Assembly (NCBI GenBank): GCA_910585805.1
Contig: CAJUFB010000087.1
Coordinates: 1-14,298 of the forward strand
Length of the DNA stretch: 14,298 bases
Direction: 5' to 3'
From: an uncultured Acetatifactor sp.
Lineage (GTDB): Bacteria > Bacillota > Clostridia > Lachnospirales > Lachnospiraceae
Each line of letters starts with the position of its first letter. The stretch's first letter is position 1. The notes under the pieces were generated by a model. That model did no database searches. It was not told the DNA's origin and worked only from the letters and a program-made list of their open reading frames with translations. This document shows positions 6,468 to 14,298 of this stretch, piece after piece. Position numbers and translations under genes: made by a program.

Positions 6468-9140
6468 ATGTCTGAACAAATTCCCGTAGATGAACTGACC
6501 CCCATGATGCAGCAATATATGGAGACAAAGAAGCAGTATGCCGACTGTATTCTGTTCTACCGTCTGGGAGATTTTTATGAGATGTTTTTCGAGGATGCAA
6601 AGATTGTATCCAGTGAGCTGGAGCTTACCCTGACAGGGAAATCCTGCGGCCTGGAGGAACGCGCACCCATGTGCGGTGTCCCCTATCATGCGGTAGAAGG
6701 ATATTTGACCAAACTGGTCAATAAAGGCTACAAGGTTGCCATCTGCGAGCAGGTGGAAGACCCAAAGCTGGCAAAGGGACTGGTGAAACGGGAGGTTCTG
6801 CGCATAGTTACCCCCGGCACCAATTTAAATATCCAGGCCATGGAGGAGTCCAAAAACAATTTCCTGATGTGCATTGCCTATACACCCACGAAAATAGGCC
6901 TCTCCGTGGCAGACGTCACCACCGGGGACTATTATCTCACGGAGGTTGAGGATTTAAAGAAGCTCAACGACGAGCTGATGAAATATGAGCCTTCTGAGGT
7001 GATCTGCAACGAGGCTTTTCTGGTCAGCGGCTATGATGTGGAGGAATTGCGGGGAAGATATCATGTGTCTGTAAACACCCTGGAACCGCACTATTTTGAC
7101 GACGACGGCTGTAAGAGGCTTCTGCAGCGGCATTTTAAAGTGAATACCCTCGTGGGATTGGGCATCGGTGACTTCCCCACGGGTATGACGGCTGCGGGAG
7201 CGCTTCTGCAGTATCTCTATGATACCCAGAAGACGGATCTGGCCCATTTTACCCATATCTATCCCTATCTGACAAACAAATACATGCTGCTTGACAGCTC
7301 CACCCGCAGGAACCTGGAGCTGACGGAGACCCTGCGGGAAAAGCAGAAAAGAGGCTCCCTGCTCTGGGTACTGGACAGGACGAAGACAGCCATGGGCGGC
7401 AGGCTGCTCAGAAGCATGCTGGAACAGCCCCTGGTTGACAGAGAAGCGATGGAGCGGCGCCTGGACGCGGTGGAGGAATTGTGCGCGGACAGCGTATCCA
7501 GGGATGAGATCAGAGAATACCTGAATCCGGTCTACGATCTGGAGCGGCTGCTGAGCAAGGTTACATACAAAACCGCCAACCCCAGGGATTTCATCGCCTT
7601 TCGCAATTCGCTGGAGATGCTTCCTGCCATAAAGGCGGTGCTGAAGGGCTTTTCAAGACAGGAATTGACGGAAATCGAGAAAAGTATTGACAGCCTTCAG
7701 GATATTTTTCAACTGATCCTGGCATCCATTGAAGAAGAGCCGCCGGTCACCATCCGGGAGGGCGGCATGATCAAGGACGGCTTCGACGAGACGGTAGACA
7801 TGCTGCGCAGCGCGAAACGGGACGGAAAGCAATGGCTGGCCGAACTGGAGGAACAGGACAGGGAACGGACGGGCATCAAAAATCTGAGGATAAAATACAA
7901 CAAAGTATTCGGCTACTATTTTGAAGTGACCAATTCCTATAAAAATATGGTTCCCGGGGATTATGTCCGGAAACAGACCCTTGCCAACGCGGAACGTTAT
8001 ACCACACCCAGGCTGAAGGAACTGGAGGATACCATCCTGAATGCTGAGGACAAGCTGACTACGCTGGAATATGATCTGTTCTGCAAGATAAGGGATTCCA
8101 TCGCCATGGAGCTGGAGCGTATCCAGTCCACGGCCAAAGCGGTGGCGAAGCTGGATGTATACGCCTCCCTGTCCCTGGTATCGGAGCGGAACCGCTATGT
8201 GCGCCCGAAGCTGAACGAAAAAGGCCTCATAGACATCCGGGACGGCAGGCATCCGGTGGTGGAACAGATGATCACCAACGACATGTTCATTGCCAACGAT
8301 ACCTTCCTGGACAATAACAAACACTGCATCAGCGTCATTACCGGCCCCAACATGGCGGGAAAATCCACATATATGCGCCAGACAGCGCTGATCGTTCTTA
8401 TGGCGCAGGTGGGATGCTTTGTCCCGGCAAAAAGCGCCAACATCGGCATTGTGGACAGGATTTTCACCAGAGTGGGGGCTTCCGACGACCTTGCCAGCGG
8501 ACAGTCCACTTTTATGGTGGAGATGAACGAGGTGGCGAATATCCTGCGGAATGCCACATCCAACAGCCTGCTGATCCTGGACGAGATCGGCAGAGGAACC
8601 TCCACCTTTGACGGTTTAAGCATCGCCTGGGCTGTCATCGAACATATCAGCAACCGGAAGCTTTTGGGCGCCAAGACCCTCTTTGCCACCCATTATCACG
8701 AGCTGACGGAGCTGGAAGGCAAGATGAACAATGTGAACAATTACTGCATTGCCGTAAAGGAGCGGGGTGACGACATCGTGTTCCTGAGGAAGATTATCAA
8801 GGGCGGCGCGGATAAAAGCTACGGCATCCAGGTGGCAAAGCTGGCCGGAGTGCCTGATATGGTAATCGACAGGGCCAGGGAAATCGTGGAGCAGCTTACC
8901 GATAACGATATTATAGAAAAAATCCAGAGCATCGCCGTGGAAGTCAAGGATGTCAAGACGAAAAAACAGCCTAAAATAGACGAAATAGAAATATCCCAGA
9001 TGTCCCTGTTCGACACCGTAAAGGATGAGGATATCCTGAAGGAACTGATGGAAGTGGAAGTGAATACCCTGGCCCCCATCGATGCCCTGAATGTGCTGTA
9101 CAGGCTGCAGAATAAGCTGAAGAACCGCTGGAAAGGGTAA
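6468..9140 (+). CDS. DNA mismatch repair protein MutS
   Basis: MutS recognises mispaired bases and small loops and starts methyl-independent mismatch repair with MutL. This 890-residue protein is full length for bacterial MutS. The N-terminal mismatch-binding domain contains the Phe-x-Glu wedge (GDFYEMF, Phe36 and Glu38). The connector, lever and clamp domains follow through about 570. The ATPase domain has Walker A GPNMAGKST (626-634), the DDLASGQST signature (673-681) and Walker B LDEIGRGT (Asp705, Glu706), with ATHYHELTELE after it. QMSLF (844-848) near the C terminus fits a beta-clamp binding motif. The start has AGGAG about 8 nt upstream (6455-6459). Two promoter-like sites and a dyad precede it. 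mutL, a common neighbour in Firmicutes, is not next; tldD follows after 177 bp. Confidence 0.98.
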   Translation: MSEQIPVDELTPMMQQYMETKKQYADCILFYRLGDFYEMFFEDAKIVSSELELTLTGKSCGLEERAPMCGVPYHAVEGYLTKLVNKGYKVAICEQVEDPKLAKGLVKREVLRIVTPGTNLNIQAMEESKNNFLMCIAYTPTKIGLSVADVTTGDYYLTEVEDLKKLNDELMKYEPSEVICNEAFLVSGYDVEELRGRYHVSVNTLEPHYFDDDGCKRLLQRHFKVNTLVGLGIGDFPTGMTAAGALLQYLYDTQKTDLAHFTHIYPYLTNKYMLLDSSTRRNLELTETLREKQKRGSLLWVLDRTKTAMGGRLLRSMLEQPLVDREAMERRLDAVEELCADSVSRDEIREYLNPVYDLERLLSKVTYKTANPRDFIAFRNSLEMLPAIKAVLKGFSRQELTEIEKSIDSLQDIFQLILASIEEEPPVTIREGGMIKDGFDETVDMLRSAKRDGKQWLAELEEQDRERTGIKNLRIKYNKVFGYYFEVTNSYKNMVPGDYVRKQTLANAERYTTPRLKELEDTILNAEDKLTTLEYDLFCKIRDSIAMELERIQSTAKAVAKLDVYASLSLVSERNRYVRPKLNEKGLIDIRDGRHPVVEQMITNDMFIANDTFLDNNKHCISVITGPNMAGKSTYMRQTALIVLMAQVGCFVPAKSANIGIVDRIFTRVGASDDLASGQSTFMVEMNEVANILRNATSNSLLILDEIGRGTSTFDGLSIAWAVIEHISNRKLLGAKTLFATHYHELTELEGKMNNVNNYCIAVKERGDDIVFLRKIIKGGADKSYGIQVAKLAGVPDMVIDRAREIVEQLTDNDIIEKIQSIAVEVKDVKTKKQPKIDEIEISQMSLFDTVKDEDILKELMEVEVNTLAPIDALNVLYRLQNKLKNRWKG

Positions 9141-9143
9141 GAG

Positions 9144-9263
9144 TTCCGGCAGGATTGCAAATACCGGAATTACATGCCGGAATTTCACGAATGCCTGCCA
9201 CAGAAAACGGTGCGGAAACCATCCTGAGAGCCTGCCCGGACTGTGCGGTTACCGCAGGCAGGC
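9144..9263. other. Structured mutS-tldD spacer
   Basis: The 177-bp gap holds several inverted repeats. TTCCGG (9144-9149) pairs with CCGGAA (9164-9169), and CCGGAATT occurs twice in direct orientation (9164-9171, 9177-9184). GCCTGCC occurs at 9193-9199 and 9230-9236, and either copy can pair with GGCAGGC (9257-9263). The second pairing encloses TGCGG/CCGCA (9244-9256). No T-run follows, so this is not a standard intrinsic terminator, and mutS-tldD cotranscription is possible. Confidence 0.4.
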
Positions 9264-9317
9264 GTCATGACAATAAAAGGAATATGCCCATCGGCATAGG
9301 AAAGGAAACAAAACAGT

Positions 9318-10748
9318 ATGAAAGTAAAACCAAGCGAATATCTAAAAGAAATGAAGCCGGTATTGCTCCGATTAAGAGACCGGTTGCTGCGGGAGTACCC
9401 GTATGCTTCGATTCTGGCGTCAGATTCGATATCAAAACAGTATGCAGTATCAAAGACCGTCACTTCTGTCGGTATGACAGAAAGACTGTCCGGAAGAGGC
9501 TTTGTGGTAAAGGTGTATGACGGCTCCTGCTACGGCGAATACTCATTTAACGAAATATCGGAAGAACAGATAGAAGATATCGCGGCTAAAATCAGGGAAG
9601 AACTGTGGCCCATGTCCGAAAAACTTCCCGAAGGTGTCCGGAAAAGCGTCTATGCCATGTTGGAAGACGAGCCGTTGGTGTTCTCTGACAGCACGGAATA
9701 CGAAATCGACCCTCAGGAATACGGCGACGAGGCAATCATCCGACAGCTGACCGAGGCAAGCGAGTCCGGCAGGGCATACAGTGATAAGGTTCTGGATTGC
9801 CGGGCCTTTGTCAATTACCAGAAATACAGCAAACTTTTTCTGTCAAAAAACCGCGATATGGAGCAGAACGTACTCTGGATGGCAGGCGGGTTCAGCGTCA
9901 TGGCCGCCAGAGGAGAGGAACTCAAAAGCAGCTACCGCGGCTTCTCCAATCTGGGCGGAGCTGAACTTTTGACGAAAATGCAGGAAGATGTGTGCGATGT
10001 GGCGAAGGTTGCTCTGGAACTGTTGGAGAGTGAGCCCATTCAGCCGGGCGAATATGACTGTGTCTGCACGCCGGAAACCACCGGGATGATCGTGCATGAA
10101 GCCTTCGGCCACGGCGTGGAGATGGATATGTTTGTCAAGAAGCGGGCACAGGCGGAGCAGTTTGTGGGCAGCCAGGTTGCTTCGGAACTGGTTACCATGC
10201 ATGACGGGGCCAGCGCAGCCAGGGAAGTTGCCACTTACTTTTTCGACGATGAGGGAGTCCTGGCGCAGGATACCGTTGTCATTGATAAAGGCATCCTGAA
10301 GGCGGGCATCAGCGACGCACAGTCAGCCATGCATCTGGGCACGGTTCCCACCGGCAACGGCAGGCGGGAAAGCTATCAGCGAAAGGCTTACACACGGATG
10401 ACCAATACTTTTTTCGAGGGCGGACAGGATAAGGTGGAGGACATGATTGCTTCCATCGATTACGGATTTTTGCTGGAAGAGCCCTCCAGCGGCATGGAAG
10501 ACCCGAAAAACTGGGGAATCCAGTGTATGGTCAGCATTGCCCGGGAGATCAGGGACGGAAAGCTTACCGGAAAAATCTATTCTCCTGTGGTGCTTACCGG
10601 ATATGTACCGGATTTGCTCAAATCCATCAGTATGGTATCGGAAGAGGTGAAGCTGGGCGGCGGAGGCATGTGCGGCAAGGGATATAAGGAATGGGTGAAA
10701 GTGTCGGACGGCGGCCCTTACATTAAGGCGCGGATACGGCTGGGATAA
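9318..10748 (+). CDS. TldD metalloprotease subunit
   Basis: TldD is the catalytic half of the TldD/TldE zinc protease, which in Enterobacteriaceae trims the microcin B17 leader peptide and degrades unfolded peptides and CcdA. This 476-residue protein is of normal family length. The metal-binding HExxxH motif is present as HEAFGHG (His260, Glu261, His265), followed by EMDMFVKKR. The C-terminal GGGGMCGKG segment carries Cys452, matching the expected third zinc ligand. There is no signal peptide, so it is cytoplasmic. The ATG has AGGAAAGG upstream (9298-9305). tldE lies 325 bp downstream on the same strand, the usual pairing, although the gap is unusually long. No peptide precursor substrate is visible in the window. 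Confidence 0.95.
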   Translation: MKVKPSEYLKEMKPVLLRLRDRLLREYPYASILASDSISKQYAVSKTVTSVGMTERLSGRGFVVKVYDGSCYGEYSFNEISEEQIEDIAAKIREELWPMSEKLPEGVRKSVYAMLEDEPLVFSDSTEYEIDPQEYGDEAIIRQLTEASESGRAYSDKVLDCRAFVNYQKYSKLFLSKNRDMEQNVLWMAGGFSVMAARGEELKSSYRGFSNLGGAELLTKMQEDVCDVAKVALELLESEPIQPGEYDCVCTPETTGMIVHEAFGHGVEMDMFVKKRAQAEQFVGSQVASELVTMHDGASAAREVATYFFDDEGVLAQDTVVIDKGILKAGISDAQSAMHLGTVPTGNGRRESYQRKAYTRMTNTFFEGGQDKVEDMIASIDYGFLLEEPSSGMEDPKNWGIQCMVSIAREIRDGKLTGKIYSPVVLTGYVPDLLKSISMVSEEVKLGGGGMCGKGYKEWVKVSDGGPYIKARIRLG

Positions 10749-10767
10749 CGCATCAAAGCCGTTTATT

Positions 10768-10810
10768 CTGCCTGCATTGTCAGGTGAGAAACATGGAAAT
10801 GCTCAGGCAG
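10768..10810. other. Hairpin after tldD
   Basis: CTGCCTGCATT (10768-10778) pairs with AATG-CT-CAGGCAG (10798-10810), 11 bp with a 2-nt bulge and a 19-nt loop. No T-run follows. The hairpin lies 20 bp after the tldD stop and may act as a processing or stability element. A 43-codon ORF (10793-10924, AGGTGAG at 10782-10788) begins in its loop and runs into the tandem repeats. The ORF is basic and unrecognised, and I do not call it as a gene. Confidence 0.4.
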
Positions 10811-10869
10811 CAAACTCAGCATGCATGTCCTGGAACGTATGTCCGGAATGTATGCAGCCTGCGAAAATC

Positions 10870-11055
10870 AAAAGGCAGATTGCCCGAGTATAGAAAACAC
10901 AGAAGGCATGCTGCCCGAGAATAGAAAGCACAGAAGACATGCTGCCCGGGTATAGGAAACTCAGAAGGCATGCTGCCCGGGTATAGGAAACTCAGAAGGT
11001 ATGCTGCCCGGGAACAGGAAAATTAGAAAGCATATTGCCCGAGAATAAGAATAAG
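10870..11055. repeat. Six tandem copies of a 31-bp repeat upstream of tldE
   Basis: Units begin at 10870, 10901, 10932, 10963, 10994 and 11025, each exactly 31 bp. The core is AGAAGGCATGCTGCCCGGG followed by an A-rich tail. Units 3 and 4 differ at one base; the outer units are more diverged. Each central unit holds two small palindromes, GCATGC and CCCGGG. Unit 6 degenerates into the AAGGAAG that precedes the tldE start. With no spacers it is not CRISPR. 31 is not a multiple of 3 and TAG stops recur, so it is not a coding repeat. It fits a minisatellite that can change copy number by slippage. Confidence 0.92.
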
Positions 11056-11073
11056 GAAGAAATGAGGATAGCC

Positions 11074-12378
11074 ATGATTGAGAAAATATTGTCCGCCCTG
11101 AAAGCAGCCGGGGCGGAAATGTATCAGATAACAGAGACAAAGACGGAAAGTTCGGAACTGTTCTTTATCCGCAGGTCTCTGGATATGCAAAGAAAGAAAA
11201 ATGTATGTCAGGCCACTGTTACAGTGTACAGAGAGTTTACGGAAGACGACAAACGCAGAATGGGCTCCGCTGCAGTCCAGGTTCAGGACAGCCTTACCCG
11301 GGAGCAGATGGAAGAAATGTTCCGGGATGCCCTGTATGCAGCCGGATTTGTGAAAAACGAGTACTACGAACTTTACGGCGGACAGACAGCGGATGCAGCG
11401 GACGAAGATGCAGAAGAAGATGTAAAAGCATCCGCTATGGACGGAAAGACCCTGACAGAGATTGCGCGGTGTTTTACGGAAGCCCTTTATGCGGAGGATA
11501 CGGAAAAAGATGTCTTCCTGAATTCGGCCGAGATTTTTGCTTCCGTGACGGCATGCCACATTATCAATTCAAGAGGCGTGGACGTCAGCTACCGGAAAAG
11601 CAGGGTTGAAGGCGAATTTGTAGTACAGTGTACCGCCGGGCAGGATGTGGAGACGTATCAGGATTTCGCCTATGAGGATATGAATACGGACGCCCTGCGC
11701 AGAAAGGTGCGTGAGACCATGGAGATGACCCGCGCCCGTGCAGGGGCTGTTTCGGCACCGCCGGCCGGGACATATCGCGTAATCCTGAAAGGTGCCTGCG
11801 TGGAAACCATTCTCAGCTACTATGTGGACCGCTCAAACTCATCCCTGATCTACCAGAAGTATTCCACCTTCCGGACGGGTTGCGATGTGCAGGGCGGAGA
11901 AGTGGAGAAGGACAGAATCAACCTGACTTTAAAAGCTACCGAGCCTTACAGCATGGAAGGTATCCCAATGAAAGACAGGGAGTTGGTAAAGGACGGAAAA
12001 CTGCAGCTGATTCACGGCGGCAGCCGCTTTGCCTATTATCTGCAGTTGGAGCCTACAGGTAATTACCGGGGATACAGGGTACCTGCCGGAACGGTTTCCC
12101 TGGAGGAGATGCACGGCGAGCCTTACCTTGAGGTGCTGAATTTCTCCGATTTCCAGATGGATTCCTTCGACGGGCACTTCGGCGGGGAAATCCGGCTGGC
12201 TTTCCTCTATGACGGAGAGAAGAAGATACCGGTTACAGGCGGCTCCATCAACGGAAATATCCTGGAAGCCCAGAAAAAACTGGTATTTTCCAGCGAAATG
12301 CAGGTGGAAAAGAATTTTGAAGGGCCGCTGGCGGTGTGCCTGGAGAATATCAATGTGGCGGGAAATCAGGAATCGTAA
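11074..12378 (+). CDS. TldE/PmbA, non-catalytic partner of TldD
   Basis: TldE (PmbA) pairs with TldD and is needed for its protease activity. With the ATG at 11074 this gives 434 residues, close to the usual length. It has the PmbA/TldD fold signatures, including SRGVDVSYRKSRVEGEF in the first half and the C-terminal FDGHFGGEIRLAFLYDGEKK and GGSINGNI segments. As expected for the E subunit, HExxxH is absent. I prefer ATG 11074 because GAGGA (11064-11068) is 5 nt upstream. ATG 11062 has its AAGGAAG only 2 nt away, and TTG 11035 lies inside repeat unit 6. An Asp/Glu-rich insertion (QTADAADEDAEEDVKA) lies near residues 106-121. The promoter is unclear; transcription from tldD through the repeat tract is likely. 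Confidence 0.88.
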   Translation: MIEKILSALKAAGAEMYQITETKTESSELFFIRRSLDMQRKKNVCQATVTVYREFTEDDKRRMGSAAVQVQDSLTREQMEEMFRDALYAAGFVKNEYYELYGGQTADAADEDAEEDVKASAMDGKTLTEIARCFTEALYAEDTEKDVFLNSAEIFASVTACHIINSRGVDVSYRKSRVEGEFVVQCTAGQDVETYQDFAYEDMNTDALRRKVRETMEMTRARAGAVSAPPAGTYRVILKGACVETILSYYVDRSNSSLIYQKYSTFRTGCDVQGGEVEKDRINLTLKATEPYSMEGIPMKDRELVKDGKLQLIHGGSRFAYYLQLEPTGNYRGYRVPAGTVSLEEMHGEPYLEVLNFSDFQMDSFDGHFGGEIRLAFLYDGEKKIPVTGGSINGNILEAQKKLVFSSEMQVEKNFEGPLAVCLENINVAGNQES

Positions 12379-12409
12379 AGAATCTGTCCTTTTGTACCGG
12401 ATCAGTGAC

Positions 12410-12486
12410 CAAAATATCTTGTATGGCCGGATTACCTCAGAAATAGAAATGTATACAAAAAAGCGGCTGTTTCATAAGATATTTTG
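12410..12486. other. AT-rich long-range inverted repeat after tldE
   Basis: CAAAATATCTT (12410-12420) and AAGATATTTTG (12476-12486) are perfect 11-bp complements separated by 55 nt. They lie 31 bp past the tldE stop, in the 281-bp gap before the secreted-protein gene. It is too AT-rich and long-looped for an intrinsic terminator. Function unknown. Confidence 0.4.
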
Positions 12487-12579
12487 AAAAGAATTGTTCT
12501 TCACAAGGTGAGCGAATGCTGACAGAAAAGAACAGGAAATTTTGAACTGATTAACCCGGCCGATATGATTTGAAGTCTA

Positions 12580-12608
12580 TTGGCAAAGAAAAATTATAAG
12601 CATATATT
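12580..12608 (+). promoter_or_regulatory. Promoter of the secreted LRR protein gene
   Basis: TTGGCA (12580-12585), a 17-nt spacer and TATATT (12603-12608) each match the sigma-A consensus at 5 of 6. Initiation near 12615 gives a leader of about 45 nt. That leader holds a small hairpin, TTGGA-CTT-TCCAA, just before the AGGAGGT ribosome binding site (12646-12652). The gene is therefore likely transcribed independently of tldDE. Confidence 0.7.
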
Positions 12609-12659
12609 ACATTTGGGAAGAATTGGACTTTCCAAAGTAACGAAAAGGAGGTAACGAAA

Positions 12660-14298
12660 TTGAAACACAAAATTATTTCGGCCGTTTTAGCACTGTGCCT
12701 GTGCACTTCATCCATGCCGGCGGTACACGCAGGGCAGGAAGTCATTTCTCCGCAGGCGGATGCTGTTACGGAAACATCTGTATCCGAGCTGGTTCCATGC
12801 GACGATACAATTCCCACCCCGGCGCAGGTCTATGCGGCCATGATTGCCCTGAAGGACCAGGAGGCGTACAAGGAGGGGACGACATGGACTGACGATGAGC
12901 CTTATTCGGATACAAAGGGATATTATCGTTGGAAGGGCGGACCCCTTGGGGGGGCGAATATCGTCGCTGTGGGCTGTGTAGCTTTCGCTTTCATACTCAG
13001 CGATACTGCATTTGGTGCTCTGCCGGCCAGGATGTACACAAAGTTTGAGTTTGAGGATATAAAAGTCGGTGATATCCTGCGGGTAAATAATTCCACCCAT
13101 ACAGTGATTGTACTCGAAGTGAGCGATACAGGCGTGATTCTTGCCGAAGGAAACCTCAGTGGTAAGGTTCATTGGGGGCGGGCAATGTCTAAGTACGAGG
13201 TGATGACTAACACCAGCCAATATATCACCCGCTACCCGGAAAACTATATACCACCGAATGACCCGGACGCTAATGTATCGGTTGATAGCGGTTCTCTTAC
13301 AGGAGGACTTACCTGGAATCTGACGAAAGCAGGAACGCTGACTATTTCAGGCAACGGAGCCATGCCGGCAGATTTTAGCGGGCCATCAGACCAGCCATGG
13401 AACAAGTACAGCGATCAAATCCGTAAGATCATAATTGCGGATGGCGTTACCAGTATTGGCCCAAGTGCCTTTTACGGTAATACTGCGCTTAGTATAGAGA
13501 TTGCCGACACCGTTACAACAATTGGAAACCAAGCTTTCCACGGATGTTCGCTTTTATACGCCAGCATTCCCTCTGGTGTGGAGACGATCGGCGATGATGC
13601 TTTCAGGGAATGTCCCAATCTTTCTTCCGTGACTGTTTCTGAGGGAGTAAAAACAATCGGTGAACGTGCCTTTCAGGGGTGTGAAAGTCTCACTTCTGTA
13701 GACTTGCCTGCCAGTGTTACAAATATGGGAGCCGGGGCATTTTATGACTGCACAAAGTTATTCAGTGTAACATTTGCTTCCGGTAGCAATAAAGTAACGA
13801 TGGGGGCGGATTTGTTTGCGAGATGCTGGAATCTGATGGATATAACACTGCCCGAAAGTATAGATTGTATCAGTGAACGTATGTTTCAGGGCTGTCTGAA
13901 GCTTCCCGGATTGATCATTCCGGAAGGTGCAGTAAAAATCGGAGAATCGGCATTTTCTTCCTGCGGGGACTTTTCTGCTGTCTATATTCCTAAATGTGTG
14001 ACAGATATAGAGACAGGTGCATTCTCAGGTTGCACTCTGTCTAATGTATATTATGCCGGTACCGAAGAGGAATGGGGTAACGTATGGAAAGCAAATAATG
14101 TGTCACAAGCATTGGCAAGTGCGACTATGCATTATAATTACATCCCGGAGTCATCGCCGACACCAACTCCTACAGCGGAGCCGACACAAGAGCCAGACCC
14201 GACAACAGCTCCTACCAGGGAGCCAGACCCGACAACAGCACCCACCAGGGAGCCAGACCCGACAACAGCACCCACCAGGGAGCCAGACCCGACAACAG
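12660..14298 (+). CDS. Secreted CHAP-like and leucine-rich-repeat protein, 3' end missing
   Basis: The gene starts at TTG, 7 nt after a perfect AGGAGGT, and stays open to the window edge (546 codons). Residues 1-25 are a signal peptide (Lys-rich start, hydrophobic core, Ala-rich end near VHAG). Residues 53-195 resemble a CHAP/NlpC-type papain-like domain: GCVAFAF with Cys106, VGDILRV, then THTVIVLEV with His147 and LAEGN with Glu163/Asn165 as the probable triad. Residues 212-255 form the usual cap (LTWNLTKAGTLTISGNGAM). About nine LRR_5 (BspA-type) repeats of about 23 residues follow to about 460, each near the pattern GVxxIGxxAFxxC. The LRR end motif YYAGTEEEW (464-472) precedes a Pro/Thr linker from about 496. 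Extracellular location is likely. Cell-wall hydrolysis or surface binding is inference. Any C-terminal anchor lies outside the window. Confidence 0.88.
   Translation, partial: MKHKIISAVLALCLCTSSMPAVHAGQEVISPQADAVTETSVSELVPCDDTIPTPAQVYAAMIALKDQEAYKEGTTWTDDEPYSDTKGYYRWKGGPLGGANIVAVGCVAFAFILSDTAFGALPARMYTKFEFEDIKVGDILRVNNSTHTVIVLEVSDTGVILAEGNLSGKVHWGRAMSKYEVMTNTSQYITRYPENYIPPNDPDANVSVDSGSLTGGLTWNLTKAGTLTISGNGAMPADFSGPSDQPWNKYSDQIRKIIIADGVTSIGPSAFYGNTALSIEIADTVTTIGNQAFHGCSLLYASIPSGVETIGDDAFRECPNLSSVTVSEGVKTIGERAFQGCESLTSVDLPASVTNMGAGAFYDCTKLFSVTFASGSNKVTMGADLFARCWNLMDITLPESIDCISERMFQGCLKLPGLIIPEGAVKIGESAFSSCGDFSAVYIPKCVTDIETGAFSGCTLSNVYYAGTEEEWGNVWKANNVSQALASATMHYNYIPESSPTPTPTAEPTQEPDPTTAPTREPDPTTAPTREPDPTTAPTREPDPTT
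14190..14298 (+). repeat. 30-bp coding tandem repeat (Pro/Thr linker)
   Basis: Three full 30-bp units begin at 14190, 14220 and 14250, and a partial unit (19 bp) runs from 14280 off the edge. Each encodes EPDPTTAPTR. Units 2 and 3 are identical, and unit 1 differs by two synonymous changes (GCT CCT against GCA CCC). The linker probably extends the LRR domain from the cell surface. Identity between units points to recent duplication, so copy number may vary between strains. Confidence 0.95.

Noticed and set aside
10870..11055. CRISPR array
   Set aside because: The units are directly abutting with no unique spacers and no cas genes are nearby, so this is a minisatellite.
12708..13220. 170-codon minus-strand ORF opposite the LRR protein gene
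   Set aside because: The plus strand carries a signal peptide, a CHAP-like domain and a perfect ribosome binding site, so the minus ORF is a shadow.

Overview
The window looks like a chromosomal segment from a gut-type Clostridia, most likely a Lachnospiraceae member. The reasons are AGGAGG-type ribosome binding sites, sigma-A-like promoters, a TTG start behind a perfect ribosome binding site, and a secreted BspA-type leucine-rich-repeat protein with a Pro/Thr tandem linker. This placement is inference. All supported genes lie on the + strand.

Region 1 (1-643) holds a strong promoter (235-263), a 24-codon ORF with an excellent ribosome binding site (322-396) and a classic intrinsic terminator (442-482). 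It lies directly upstream of an ABC transporter operon and can be read as a leader-peptide attenuator or as a free-standing small gene.

Region 2 (644-6050) encodes ABC half-transporter 1, a DUF1854 protein and ABC half-transporter 2. Both transporters have the same unusual build: an N-terminal domain of about 140-150 residues, a four-cysteine zinc ribbon, a six-helix exporter-type membrane domain and an intact ATPase domain. They probably form a heterodimer working with the DUF1854 protein. The substrate cannot be read from the sequence. This is the best candidate here for a poorly described system.

Region 3 (6051-9140) is mutS, with a 417-bp upstream region holding two promoter-like sites, a perfect 11-bp dyad between them and a longer-range dyad in the leader. 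Region 4 (9141-12378) holds tldD and tldE, the two halves of the TldD/TldE protease. They are separated by 325 bp that includes six tandem copies of a 31-bp repeat ending at the tldE ribosome binding site.

Region 5 (12379-14298) has a good promoter and the 5' part of a gene for a secreted protein: signal peptide, CHAP-like cysteine amidase/peptidase domain, about nine LRR_5 repeats, then a 10-residue Pro/Thr repeat that runs off the window edge.
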